A stretch of 43,580 nucleotides of DNA from Candidatus Omnitrophota bacterium (GCA_016214285.1 JACROV010000101.1:1-43580); one strand, 5' to 3'. Positions 33,782 to 42,526 are shown, counted from the stretch's first letter. A program made the numbers and translations. Notes: generated from the letters alone by a model not told the origin.

Positions 33782-34510
33782 ATGCCCCGTACCAACGACA
33801 ATTTTGCCATCCCAAAATCCGATTCATGGCGGATGTTCGATGAAATTTCTCCGCGGTATGACCTTCTCAACCGTTTGTTGTCCCTCGGGTTAGACGTCTT
33901 CTGGCGCCGGCAATTGGTCCGGTTTTTGCCGGCAAGGACAGGTCGCGACCTGTCCTTACTGGACCTGGCCACCGGCACCGCGGATGTCCCCTTAACGCTG
34001 GTACGCCGCGGTAAGAATATTGAATACGCCGTCGGAATAGACCTGGCGGATAAAATGCTCGCGATCGGCAGGGAAAAGGTCACGCGCGCGAAGCTTGAGG
34101 ACAAGATCCTTCTTAGCCACGGGGATGCCAGCCACATCGCTTTTAACGCGGACGTTTTTAACGTGGTGACCATGGCCTTTGGGATACGTAATGTCGCAGA
34201 CCCGCTGCGGGTCTTGCGGGAGATGCGCCGGGTCTTAAAGCCCCGGGGCCGGGCGCTCATTCTGGAATTTTCGCTGCCGGAGAACAGCACTTTACGCGCC
34301 CCGCACTTATTTTATCTGCGCGCCGTTGTGCCCACGATCGGAGGATTGATCTCCGGCCACGGCGAGGCGTACCGTTATTTGAACCAAACGATCGAACAAT
34401 TTCCCTGCGGCGCCGCTTTTTGCGCGATCATGGCAGACGCCGGGTTCCATAATGTGACCGCGCATCCGTTGCTGGGGGGGATTGCGACTATCTACGCAGG
34501 TGAAAAATAG
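33782..34510 (+). CDS. menG: Demethylmenaquinone methyltransferase (UbiE/MenG)
   Basis: This SAM methyltransferase performs the last step of menaquinone synthesis. The 242-residue protein has the family features MFDEISPRYDLLNRLLSLGLDVFWRR, the SAM motif LDLATGTADVPL, GDASHIAF, NVVTMAFGIRNVADP and a C-terminal ending GGIATIYAGEK. Residues 51-59 (ARTGRDLSL) derive from a 24-bp perfect palindrome placed just before the SAM-binding strand. The ATG at 33782 gives the normal family start; the open frame 46 codons further upstream lies in the nested hairpin. It heads the men cluster. Confidence 0.93.
   Translation: MPRTNDNFAIPKSDSWRMFDEISPRYDLLNRLLSLGLDVFWRRQLVRFLPARTGRDLSLLDLATGTADVPLTLVRRGKNIEYAVGIDLADKMLAIGREKVTRAKLEDKILLSHGDASHIAFNADVFNVVTMAFGIRNVADPLRVLREMRRVLKPRGRALILEFSLPENSTLRAPHLFYLRAVVPTIGGLISGHGEAYRYLNQTIEQFPCGAAFCAIMADAGFHNVTAHPLLGGIATIYAGEK
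33934..33957. repeat. Perfect 24-bp palindrome in frame in menG
   Basis: The half-site AAGGACAGGTCG is followed directly by its reverse complement. The core equals that of the menF and menD palindromes, but it is read in a different frame here, giving ARTGRDLSL. Confidence 0.85.
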
Positions 34511-34613
34511 CATGTGAGTGATAAAGTGGTAATAGTGGTAGAGTGGTAAGTGGCAAAAATTGGAATGCTTTTTATCACTTTACCACTGTTATCACTATTA
34601 CCACTAAACAATC
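34511..34613. repeat. Word-repeat spacer, menG-menF
   Basis: The left half repeats GTGGTAATAGTGGTAGAGTG and the right half repeats the complement, TTACCACTGTTATCACTATT. It ends just before the menF ATG. Confidence 0.75.
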
Positions 34614-36023
34614 ATGATTACTCTTTTTCGTACCGATCAAGTTTACGCATTTGACCAGATCAAGAACGTGTTGGCCTCGCACATCCGCCAGCTGCCGGAC
34701 AAGATCTCAACGATCGGCGTGCCGCTCCAGATCCTGCGTTACGAATTTCCCTGCGAACCCATCGATATTTTGACTTGGCTGCATAACCAGGAGGTCCCGT
34801 GCAAGATTTATTGGTCTGACCGCAGGGACAGGTCTAGACCTGTCCCTGCATTTGAAACCGGCGGCATCGGCGTTGCCGACGTCCTCGAGGAAAACGGCCC
34901 GATCGATCACGCTGAAGTCTTCGCCTGCATGGAAGACCGGCTCGCGGCGGACAATCCGAATTTGCGTTATTACGGTGGCATGAATTTTAACGGGCCCGTC
35001 ACAGATACAAACTGGCAGAGTTTCGGCAGTTACCGCTTTATCGTCCCGCGCTTTGAGCTTCTGAAAACTGGCAGCCAAAACATTTTGGCATTTAACATCG
35101 CCTTCAAGGATGTTGACAAAGATAATGTGGCGGCCATCCTCACGGAACTGGACGCGGTCGATTTCTCGCCGACAACGACTTACCGGCGTCCGCCCAAGGT
35201 CATGGCCCGGCGTGATTATCCCGACCGAAAAGGCTGGGAAGCCGCGTTCGCGAAGACGAAGACCGGGAACGGGAAATTCCGGTATGACAAAATCGTCCTG
35301 GCGCGCAAATCCGTTTTCGATTTCGACGTGTACATCGACCCCAGCGCGCTTTTAAAACATCTCAAAGACAAAACCCCGCAATGTTTTCATTTTTGTGTTC
35401 AGACGGATAAAACCGCCGCTTTTCTGGGCGCGACTCCGGAGCGATTGTATAAAAGAGTCGGCGACAGGATCGAAACCGAGGCGGTCGCAGGGACAAGCCC
35501 GCGCGGGGCCAGCCGCGAAGAAGAGGCGGCGTTGGAGCAGGAATTATTGAACTGCTCCAAAAACGCCCTGGAACACCGCTATGTTGTCGACGGTATCCTG
35601 GAAGCCTTGGGCGAATTGTGCGCGGACGTCCGAACGGAGGCGAAGGCGCGTATTGTTAAGCTTGAAGGCGGTCAGCATTTGGTCACGCGATTTCAGGGAA
35701 CGCTGCGCGACAAAGTTTCCGATGACCGGATCATCGCGCGTTTGCATCCCACACCAGCGGTTGCCGGATGTCCGAAGATCGAAACGCTCGCCGCGATCCC
35801 CCAATTGGAACTCTTCAGCCGCGGCTGGTACGCCGGCCCGGTCGGATACGTCGGATACGACCAAAGCGAATTCGCGGTCGCGATCCGTTCGGCGCTGGTC
35901 AACCACGACAAACTTTCGCTTTACGCCGGGGCCGGCATCGTCGAAGGCTCAACGGCGCAAGGGGAGTGGAACGAGATCGAAACGAAGATAGGGAATTTTA
36001 TAGAGGTGTTTAACAAAAAGTAA
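34614..36023 (+). CDS. menF: Isochorismate synthase
   Basis: MenF converts chorismate to isochorismate, the first committed step to menaquinone. The 469-residue protein has the chorismate-binding fold in its C-terminal half: KIVLARKSVF, FLGATPERLY, ETEAVAGTSPRG, HLVTRFQGTL, LHPTPAVAGCPK and the GWYAGPVGYVGYD block. Residues 70-79 (RRDRSRPVPA) come from an inserted 28-bp palindrome in the variable N-terminal domain and should not touch the active site. The start follows a palindromic spacer with no clear ribosome site. Confidence 0.95.
   Translation: MITLFRTDQVYAFDQIKNVLASHIRQLPDKISTIGVPLQILRYEFPCEPIDILTWLHNQEVPCKIYWSDRRDRSRPVPAFETGGIGVADVLEENGPIDHAEVFACMEDRLAADNPNLRYYGGMNFNGPVTDTNWQSFGSYRFIVPRFELLKTGSQNILAFNIAFKDVDKDNVAAILTELDAVDFSPTTTYRRPPKVMARRDYPDRKGWEAAFAKTKTGNGKFRYDKIVLARKSVFDFDVYIDPSALLKHLKDKTPQCFHFCVQTDKTAAFLGATPERLYKRVGDRIETEAVAGTSPRGASREEEAALEQELLNCSKNALEHRYVVDGILEALGELCADVRTEAKARIVKLEGGQHLVTRFQGTLRDKVSDDRIIARLHPTPAVAGCPKIETLAAIPQLELFSRGWYAGPVGYVGYDQSEFAVAIRSALVNHDKLSLYAGAGIVEGSTAQGEWNEIETKIGNFIEVFNKK
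34822..34849. repeat. Perfect 28-bp palindrome in frame in menF
   Basis: The half-site GCAGGGACAGGTCT is followed by its exact reverse complement; the centre is CTAG where the menD copy has CGCG. It encodes RDRSRPVPA, the same nine residues as in menD. Confidence 0.9.
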
Positions 36024-36106
36024 CCAGAAACCAGTGACCGGTAACCAGAATCTGGAGGATATATTTCTGGTTACTGGCAACTGGAGCCTGGTTGCCACAT
36101 GCCAAT
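36024..36106. repeat. Word-repeat spacer, menF-menD
   Basis: The left words AACCAGAAACCAGTGACCGG and the right words CTGGTTACTGGCAACTGGAG are complementary in style around an ATATAT centre. It ends at the menD start. Confidence 0.7.
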
Positions 36107-37852
36107 ATGAAATTTATCACTACATCTAACATTAATTGCCTCTGGGCATCTTTAATTGTTGAAGAACTCATCCGTAGCGGCGTCGATTGTTTCTGCCTCG
36201 CGCCGGGATCGCGTTCGTCGCCATTGGCGGTTGCCGTCGCTGAAAATCCGCGCGCAAAGAGTTTTGTCCATTTTGACGAACGCGCGCTGGCGTTTCACGC
36301 GCTGGGATATACTTCTGCCACGCGCAAGGCCTGCGCGGTCATTACGACCTCCGGCACGGCCGCGGCGAATTTGTTTCCAGCTATTATCGAAGCTTCGAAG
36401 AGAAAATTACCACTCGTTATTCTCACCGCCGATCGCCCGCCGGAATTGCGTTATACCGGCGCCAATCAGACGATCGATCAGGTCAAGATCTTCGGCGAAT
36501 ACGTCCGCTGGCAATTCGACATGCCGTGTCCGACGACCGAGATCGCGCCGGGCTTTATTTTAACGACGATCGACCAAGCGGTCTTTCGCGCCAACGGCGA
36601 ATTGAAAGGCCCGGTGCATATCAATTGCATGTACCGTGAACCGTTGTTCAAAAAGGGCGCTGCCTCTTTTTTCCTAAAACACTGGCAGAAAACGCGCGCG
36701 CCTTACACGTCGTATATTAGCGCGCAGAAGAAGCTTGGCACGGATACAATTAATGAGATTGCTAAAAGAATTCGTGGCATAAAACAAGGCATCATTGTCG
36801 TCGGCAAACTTGCGGGAGCGCGGGAACAAAAAAGCGTTCTGGCTTTGGCTGAAAGATTGAACTGGCCGGTATTCCCGGATGTCACCAGCGGCCTGCGGCT
36901 GGGGAATTCCCATAAAAATGTCATTCATTATTTTGATCAGATATTATTGGGCAGGGACAGGTCGCGACCTGTCCCTGCGGGGGTCATTCACCTGGGCGGA
37001 CGCATCACGTCCAAACGCTGGTATGATTACGTTGAACAAACCAGGCCGTCGGAATATATCATGGCCCTGGATCATCCGCTGCGTAACGATCCTTTGCACG
37101 GGGTGACGTTACGTGTCCAGGCCCGCGTCGATAATTTTTGCGGCGCGCTCACCAGGAAAATAACCAAGAGAGGAACCAATACGTTTCTTGCCAGATTGCA
37201 GGGTCTTAACCGGAAAATCGACCGGATCATTGAAGAATATTTCGGCAAGGAGGCACGGTTAAGCGAAGCGGCCGCGGCGCGTTTGGTCACACAGCATATT
37301 CCAGCTGACAGCGGACTATTTTTGGCGAGCAGCCTGCCTATCAGGGAAGTGGATATGTACGCCGACCACAAGGGAAAATCGGTTTTGGTCGGCGGCAATC
37401 GGGGCGCGAGCGGGATTGACGGGACGGTGGCCTCGGCGTGCGGGTTTGCCGCGGGTCTCGGCCGCACCACAACGCTTATTATTGGAGATTTGGCGTTGTT
37501 GTATGATCTTAATTCGCTCGTCATGCTTAAAGTCGCGCCGCGGCCGCTGGTGATCGTGGCGCTTAACAACGACGGTGGAGGGATCTTTAATTTTCTGCCG
37601 ATCGCGGAGTTTAAGAACGGCTTCGAGAAATTTTTCGGCACCCCGCACGGACTCAACTTCGCCGCGGCCGCAGAGATGTTCGATTTGAATTACGCCAATC
37701 CCGCGAGCGCGCAAGATTTTGTCCAGGCCTACAAGATCGCAACCCAAAGCCGGACCTCAACCATCATTGAAGTGACCAGCGACCGGAAGCAGAATGTGGC
37801 GTTAACTGCGGAACTGCAAAAGAGGATTTGTAAGGCGTTAGGTGGCAGGTGA
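36107..37852 (+). CDS. menD: SEPHCHC synthase (MenD)
   Basis: MenD is a thiamine-diphosphate enzyme that adds the succinic semialdehyde unit of 2-oxoglutarate to isochorismate. The 581-residue protein shows LAPGSRSSPLAVAVAENP, HFDERALAFHALGY, TTSGTAAANLFPAIIEA, TADRPPELRYTGANQTIDQ and, in the C-terminal TPP domain, GNRGASGIDGTVASA and the GDLALLYDLNSL to NNDGGGIFNFLP metal motif. Residues 283-291 (RDRSRPVPA) come from a 28-bp palindrome in the middle domain. The ATG at 36107 (MKFITTSN) was preferred over a TTG five codons upstream. Confidence 0.96.
   Translation: MKFITTSNINCLWASLIVEELIRSGVDCFCLAPGSRSSPLAVAVAENPRAKSFVHFDERALAFHALGYTSATRKACAVITTSGTAAANLFPAIIEASKRKLPLVILTADRPPELRYTGANQTIDQVKIFGEYVRWQFDMPCPTTEIAPGFILTTIDQAVFRANGELKGPVHINCMYREPLFKKGAASFFLKHWQKTRAPYTSYISAQKKLGTDTINEIAKRIRGIKQGIIVVGKLAGAREQKSVLALAERLNWPVFPDVTSGLRLGNSHKNVIHYFDQILLGRDRSRPVPAGVIHLGGRITSKRWYDYVEQTRPSEYIMALDHPLRNDPLHGVTLRVQARVDNFCGALTRKITKRGTNTFLARLQGLNRKIDRIIEEYFGKEARLSEAAAARLVTQHIPADSGLFLASSLPIREVDMYADHKGKSVLVGGNRGASGIDGTVASACGFAAGLGRTTTLIIGDLALLYDLNSLVMLKVAPRPLVIVALNNDGGGIFNFLPIAEFKNGFEKFFGTPHGLNFAAAAEMFDLNYANPASAQDFVQAYKIATQSRTSTIIEVTSDRKQNVALTAELQKRICKALGGR
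36951..36978. repeat. Perfect 28-bp palindrome in frame in menD
   Basis: The half-site GCAGGGACAGGTCG is followed by its exact reverse complement. It encodes RDRSRPVPA in frame and differs from the menF copy only in the two central bases of each strand. Confidence 0.9.
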
Positions 37853-37855
37853 TAG

Positions 37856-38016
37856 CTCCGACGTTCCGCTTGCGCGGAAGTCGGAGTCCCGACCCCCGAC
37901 GTTTTTCTTGAATGAAGGTAAGTCGGGGCGTTGGGAGTGATAGTGAATTGCGCACGCGCGTGCGCAATTGTAGTGTAAATTTCCGCCGGCCGCCGGCAAT
38001 TTCGACTGCGCAGTCG
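37856..38016. repeat. Cluster of palindromes between menD and menB
   Basis: Several palindromes follow one another. CTCCGACGTTCC and GGAAGTCGGAG (37856-37886) are followed by GTCCCGAC (37886-37893), as in the giant gene. CCCCGAC pairs with GTCGGGG about 37894-37928. A perfect 24-bp palindrome with half-site AATTGCGCACGC lies at 37946-37969. CGACTGC-GCAGTCG lies at 38003-38016. No gene lies in the 240-base gap 37853-38092. Confidence 0.75.
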
Positions 38017-38039
38017 GAATTGGCGAAGAGGAGCATCTC

Positions 38040-38068
38040 TTGGCGATTATTTCGGTTTGTGATAGACT
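38040..38068 (+). promoter_or_regulatory. Possible promoter for menB-A-C-E
   Basis: TTGGCG (38040-38045), 17 bases, TAGACT (38063-38068), followed by a GAGGGA ribosome site before the menB ATG at 38093. The palindrome cluster upstream makes a separate start for this half of the cluster plausible. Confidence 0.45.
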
Positions 38069-38092
38069 AACGAAAATTTAGCGAGGGATACG

Positions 38093-38935
38093 ATGACAAC
38101 CAGAATTAAGGTGCAAAACACGATTTCCTGGGCCGCGAGCGGGAAATACACGGACATCAAATACCACAAGGCCGGGGGGATCGCGAAGATCACGATCAAC
38201 CGCCCCGAGGTGCGTAACGCTTTCCGTCCGCAGACGGTCAAGGAAATGGCCCGCGCGCTTAATGACGCGCGCGACGATGAGAAAATCGGCGTCGTTATCC
38301 TGACCGGCGAAGGGAAAGAAGCGTTCTGCTCCGGCGGCGATCAGAATGTCCGCGGGGATGCCGGATACAAGGACGAAAACGGCGTGCACCGGCTCAATGT
38401 GCTCGATTTCCAGCGACAGATGCGCACCTGCCCCAAGCCGATCATCGCGATGGTCTCGGGGTACGCGATCGGCGGCGGCCACGTGCTGCATCTTTTATGC
38501 GATCTGACAATCGCCGCGGATAACGCCATTTTCGGTCAGACCGGCCCGAAGGTCGGTTCTTTCGACGGTGGATACGGGGCGAGTTATATGGCCCGGATCA
38601 TCGGACAAAAGAAAACGCGCGAGATCTGGTATCTGTGCCGCCAATACAACGCCAGGCAAGCTCTGGAAATGGGATTGGTCAACACCGTTGTCCCTTACGA
38701 AAAACTGGAACAGGAAACCGTGCAATGGTGCCGGGAAATTTTGGCCAATTCGCCGATGGCGATCCGCTGTCTTAAAGCGGCCCTGAACGCTGACTGCGAC
38801 GGACAGTCGGGTTTGCAGGAATTAGCCGGGAATGCCACCATGCTTTTTTACATGACGCCAGAAGGGCAGGAAGGGCGAAATGCATTCCTTGAGAGGCGCA
38901 AGCCGGATTTTGCAAAGTTTCCGAAAAGACCGTGA
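38093..38935 (+). CDS. menB: 1,4-dihydroxy-2-naphthoyl-CoA synthase
   Basis: MenB closes the second ring by a Dieckmann-type condensation of o-succinylbenzoyl-CoA. The 280-residue crotonase-fold protein has [17 protein letters not shown], the [15 protein letters not shown] loop, [18 protein letters not shown] and the family-defining [21 protein letters not shown] block, ending in the usual [12 protein letters not shown] tail. Its substrate is made by MenE downstream. Confidence 0.97.
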   Translation: MTTRIKVQNTISWAASGKYTDIKYHKAGGIAKITINRPEVRNAFRPQTVKEMARALNDARDDEKIGVVILTGEGKEAFCSGGDQNVRGDAGYKDENGVHRLNVLDFQRQMRTCPKPIIAMVSGYAIGGGHVLHLLCDLTIAADNAIFGQTGPKVGSFDGGYGASYMARIIGQKKTREIWYLCRQYNARQALEMGLVNTVVPYEKLEQETVQWCREILANSPMAIRCLKAALNADCDGQSGLQELAGNATMLFYMTPEGQEGRNAFLERRKPDFAKFPKRP

Positions 38936-39096
38936 TTGAAAAAGGTTAGAAAATGTTGCAAAAGGTTAGAAGAGGTTGAAAAAGGTTTTAGGTTAAAAAA
39001 AGTTACATTAAAACAATGAAACATTTTGCAACGTTAAGAAACCTCAAACCTTTTTTAACTTTTTCCAACATCTTGAAACCTCTTTTAACTTAAACT
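38936..39096. repeat. Word-repeat spacer, menB-menA
   Basis: The left half repeats AAAAGGTTAGAAGAGGTTGA-like words, and the right half repeats AACCTTTTTTAACTTTTTCC-like complements, with ATGTTGCAAA facing CATTTTGCAA near the centre. It is the longest spacer of this class (161 bases) and ends just before the menA ATG. Confidence 0.75.
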
Positions 39097-39981
39097 ATGC
39101 CAAATCAGTCATTTAAAAATTGGCTCTTAGCAATTCGCCCCAAAACCCTCCCCGCCGGGGTGGCACCGGTTCTGATGGGCACGATCATGGCCTTTGGCGA
39201 CGGGATCGGACACGTTCCCACCGCTCTGGTGTGTTTATTGACCGCGCTTTTGCTGCAGATCGGGACTAATCTGGCCAACGATTACTACGATTTCAAAAAA
39301 GGCGCGGATACGATCGATCGCGTCGGGCCGACACGGGTAACGCAAGCCGGGTTGATCCCGCCGGAACAGGTGAAGGCGGCGTTCATCGGTGTCTTCGCGC
39401 TGGCGGCGCTGGCTTCCGTGTGGCTTGTCATGCGCGGGGGCTGGCCGATCGCGGTTCTCGCGGTTTTGGCCATTCTTTCCGGAATCTTCTACACGGCCGG
39501 GCGCCATCCGTTGGGGTACATGGGACTGGGAGATTTGCTGGTGTTCATTTTTTTGGGGCCCGTGGCGGTCGCCGGCACCTACTACGTCCAATCGCTGGAA
39601 CTTAACTCGGCCATCATTTTCGCCGGAGTCGCTCCGGGACTCTTTTCCGTTGCCATTTTGACCGTCAATAATCTGCGCGATATTGACAGCGACCGCAAAT
39701 CCGGCAAGAACACCCTCGCCGTGCGTTTCGGCCGCGGCTTCGCGTTGTCGGAATATTTGTTTTGCGTCCTGGGCGCCTGTGTGGTGCCGGTCTTCATTTA
39801 TATGTTTATTGAGGATCACCTGCTCATCCTGGTTTCCTCCGCCATCAGCCTGGCCGCGATCCCGACGATCAAAACGGTCTTGACCCGCACCGAAGGTGTG
39901 GCGCTCAACGCGGCCCTGGCCTCGACCGCGCGATTGCTGCTGATCTACAGCGTCCTGTTTGCCGCGGGGTGGTTACTGTGA
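39097..39981 (+). CDS. menA: 1,4-dihydroxy-2-naphthoate prenyltransferase
   Basis: MenA attaches the polyprenyl tail to dihydroxynaphthoate in the inner membrane. The 294 residues contain about eight or nine hydrophobic spans and the two Asp-rich UbiA-family sites: NLANDYYDFKKGAD with DRVGPTRVTQAG, and NNLRDIDSDRKSGKNTLAVRFG. It is followed by menC, which starts within its stop codon. Confidence 0.96.
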   Translation: MPNQSFKNWLLAIRPKTLPAGVAPVLMGTIMAFGDGIGHVPTALVCLLTALLLQIGTNLANDYYDFKKGADTIDRVGPTRVTQAGLIPPEQVKAAFIGVFALAALASVWLVMRGGWPIAVLAVLAILSGIFYTAGRHPLGYMGLGDLLVFIFLGPVAVAGTYYVQSLELNSAIIFAGVAPGLFSVAILTVNNLRDIDSDRKSGKNTLAVRFGRGFALSEYLFCVLGACVVPVFIYMFIEDHLLILVSSAISLAAIPTIKTVLTRTEGVALNAALASTARLLLIYSVLFAAGWLL

Positions 39982-41075
39982 AGATCGCCTCGTTTCGTTT
40001 CTACAAATACGCCCTTCCCCTTAACCGGACTATCGAAGTGCACGGGCTCAAGCGGACCAAACGTGAAGGGCTCATCATTCATTTAAAATCCGAGCGCGAC
40101 ACCGAAGGTTTCGGCGAAGTCGCTCCGCTTGACGGCTGGAGCGAGGAGAGTTTGAATGACGCGCAGGAGCAAGTCCGCGAGCTCAAGGCGGCTTTGACCG
40201 GACGCGACGTTTTGCCCGGCGTGGAAAAGCTCGACGGCAAAATGAATTCCTGGTTCGAGGAGATGAACCTGCGGCGTTCGGTGCAATTCGGTATCGAGAT
40301 GGCGGTCTTGAACCTCATCGCCGGCACCAGGAATACGGCGTTATTCCAGTCCGCCGCCCACGAGCATAGCGGCCACCGGGATTACACGCGCGTCCACGCG
40401 CTTTTGGACGGTACCACCGAGGAGGTCGCGCGTCAGGCGAAGAAATTCAAGGAAGACGGATTTACGGACATGAAACTTAAAGTACGCGGTTCGGTCGATG
40501 AAAGCGCCGACAAGGTGCGGGCGGTCAATGAGGTCTTGCGCGGCGAGGTCTTGCTGCATCTGGATGCCAACCAGGCGTGGGAGATCGAGGAGGCGGTGCG
40601 TTTCGGCCGGGAGATCGAGTGCGGCACGGTCGCGTATATCGAAGAACCTTTAAAGCATGTTTATCAAACCCCCGAATTTTATCAGGAGACCATGATCCCG
40701 GTGGCGCTGGATGAATCGTTGTTGAAATTGTCCGTCGAAGAATTCAAAAGCATGGACGGCGTGGACGTGTTGGTTTTAAAGCCCACGGCGTTAGGCGGCC
40801 TCGAGAAGACCTGGCAATTGATGCAGCAGGCCAGGGCGCTGGGATTGGCCGTCGTTATCAGTTCGTCGTTTGAATCGGGCTTGGGTATTTTGACCTTGGC
40901 GAATCTGGCCAGCTGCACCGTGCGCGACCAGGCGGCGGGGTTGGATACTTTGAAATGGTTCAAACAGGATCTGTTGACAGAAAACGTGTTGATCCGCCAC
41001 GGGAAGATCAATATCCGCCAGCGCCCGCCGCGCAGCGAAGATATCAATTTTGAACTTCTTAAAGAAATTTTATGA
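39978..41075 (+). CDS. menC: o-Succinylbenzoate synthase
   Basis: MenC is an enolase-superfamily dehydratase that makes o-succinylbenzoate. The 365-residue protein has the two-domain layout with GFGEVAPLDGWSEE in the capping domain and the barrel residues DMKLKVRG (base Lys), HLDANQAW, YIEEPL, VALDES (metal ligands) and VLKPTALGG (second Lys). The GTG at 39978 overlaps the menA stop, which gives the family start MKIASFRFY; menE overlaps its own stop. Translation of menA-menC-menE is thus coupled. Confidence 0.93.
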   Translation: MKIASFRFYKYALPLNRTIEVHGLKRTKREGLIIHLKSERDTEGFGEVAPLDGWSEESLNDAQEQVRELKAALTGRDVLPGVEKLDGKMNSWFEEMNLRRSVQFGIEMAVLNLIAGTRNTALFQSAAHEHSGHRDYTRVHALLDGTTEEVARQAKKFKEDGFTDMKLKVRGSVDESADKVRAVNEVLRGEVLLHLDANQAWEIEEAVRFGREIECGTVAYIEEPLKHVYQTPEFYQETMIPVALDESLLKLSVEEFKSMDGVDVLVLKPTALGGLEKTWQLMQQARALGLAVVISSSFESGLGILTLANLASCTVRDQAAGLDTLKWFKQDLLTENVLIRHGKINIRQRPPRSEDINFELLKEIL

Positions 41076-42526
41076 CCGAGCGTATCACCTGCCCCGTCTT
41101 TGAACACGCCTTCCGCGGGGAGCCTAACGGCCAAACCCGCGGCGGTCAGGGCGCCGTCCTCAGCAAAGACCGTACCTTTTCGTATCAACAGTTGGAAGAC
41201 GCAATCGAGCTTGCCGTTGAACATCTCAAGCGCCTCGGCGTAAAGCCGCGCGAGCGCGTCGCTATCATCAGCCCCAGCACGATCGAATACATCATTGCGC
41301 TTTTTGCGTTGTGGCGTCAGGGAGCGGTGGCTTGTCTGTTGAGCATGCGCTTGCCGGAAGAGGGCGCGCGCGCCTGCCTTCAAAACATTTCCTGCGCGAG
41401 GACCATCGCGCCGGCGGAAATCCCTATTCCGGGGACACGTACCTTTTTAGAGGTACGTGTCCCCGGAAATGATGCCGGAAATGAATATGCCGTCAATGCC
41501 CCCGCGGATATCATGTTCACCTCCGGCAGCAGCGGTGAACCCAAAGCGGTCGCGCACAGTTTCGGCAATCATTATTTCAGCGCCCTGGCCGCCAACGAAC
41601 ATATTGCGGTTTCGTCCGGCGGCCGGTGGCTGTTGTCCTTGCCGTTGTATCACGTCGGCGGGCTTGGCATCCTCTGGCGCACATTCTTGGCCGGCGGGAC
41701 GGTCGTCGTGCCGGATTCATCGACAGATTTGGCAGATTCGTTACGCAAATTTAATATCACCCACGTTTCCCTGGTGCCCACGCAGTTACACCGGCTTTTA
41801 AACGATCCGAAAAATATCGGTGTGCTGCAAAAAATGAAAGCCATTTTGATCGGCGGCAGTGCCATTCCCGATGTCCTGATCCGTAAAGCGATCGACGCTC
41901 GTTTGCCGATCCACGTCAGTTACGGCTTAACCGAAATGGCCTCGCAGGTCGCGACCTCCGGGCGTTTGACCAAAGAAAATCCTTTGCCCCGTGGCCGTAT
42001 TTTAAAATACTCCGGGGCGCGCGTGTCCGATGAGCACGAGATTTTGGTCAAAGGCAAGACGCTTTTTCAAGGGTATGTAACCACAGCAACACCCGGTGTT
42101 GCTGTGGTTATTCCGGATTTGGATAAAGAGGGTTGGTTTCACACGGGCGACTTGGGGTGTTTGAACGAAGATGGCACGCTCACTGTCCTGGGGCGCAAGG
42201 ATAATATGTTCATCTCCGGCGGCGAAAACATCCAGCCCGAGGAGATCGAGCGGCATTTGTGTCACATCGAGGGGATCGTGCGAGCCGTGGTCGTCCCGGT
42301 CAGGAGCGAGGAATTCGGCGCGCGGCCTGTGGCGTTTGTCCAGACCAAAGAGGGAATAAAGCTTTCCAGGACTCAAATTCTATCTTCCTTGCGCGAATGC
42401 CTTCCTTCCTTCAAACTGCCCGACCAGATTTACTCCTGGCCCGCGACCAGTCCACAAGACCTCAAAGCCGACCGTTCGTATTTTCTGCGATTGATCAAAG
42501 ATTTCTCGTCCTTAAAAGTTATTTGA
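41072..42526 (+). CDS. menE: o-Succinylbenzoate-CoA ligase
   Basis: MenE activates o-succinylbenzoate with ATP and CoA. The 484-residue adenylating enzyme shows the phosphate loop FTSGSSGEPKAVAHS, the LSLPLYHVGGLGILWRTFLAGG segment, YGLTEMASQV, WFHTGDLGCL and GRKDNMFISGGENIQPEEIE. Two palindromes interrupt it in frame: residues 119-132 just before the phosphate loop and 336-347 just before the PDLDKEGWFHTGD hinge region. Both fall between conserved motifs. The last A-motif Lys may be in PQDLKADR. Confidence 0.94.
   Translation: MTERITCPVFEHAFRGEPNGQTRGGQGAVLSKDRTFSYQQLEDAIELAVEHLKRLGVKPRERVAIISPSTIEYIIALFALWRQGAVACLLSMRLPEEGARACLQNISCARTIAPAEIPIPGTRTFLEVRVPGNDAGNEYAVNAPADIMFTSGSSGEPKAVAHSFGNHYFSALAANEHIAVSSGGRWLLSLPLYHVGGLGILWRTFLAGGTVVVPDSSTDLADSLRKFNITHVSLVPTQLHRLLNDPKNIGVLQKMKAILIGGSAIPDVLIRKAIDARLPIHVSYGLTEMASQVATSGRLTKENPLPRGRILKYSGARVSDEHEILVKGKTLFQGYVTTATPGVAVVIPDLDKEGWFHTGDLGCLNEDGTLTVLGRKDNMFISGGENIQPEEIERHLCHIEGIVRAVVVPVRSEEFGARPVAFVQTKEGIKLSRTQILSSLRECLPSFKLPDQIYSWPATSPQDLKADRSYFLRLIKDFSSLKVI
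41427..41468. repeat. In-frame hairpin in menE, copy 1
   Basis: Perfect 18-bp arms (left arm TTCCGGGGACACGTACCT) enclose TTTTAG. It encodes residues 119-132 of MenE (PGTRTFLEVRVPG). Confidence 0.88.
42079..42109. repeat. In-frame palindrome in menE, copy 2
   Basis: Perfect 15-bp arms (left arm AACCACAGCAACACC) around a single C. It encodes residues 336-347 of MenE (TTATPGVAVV core). Confidence 0.88.
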
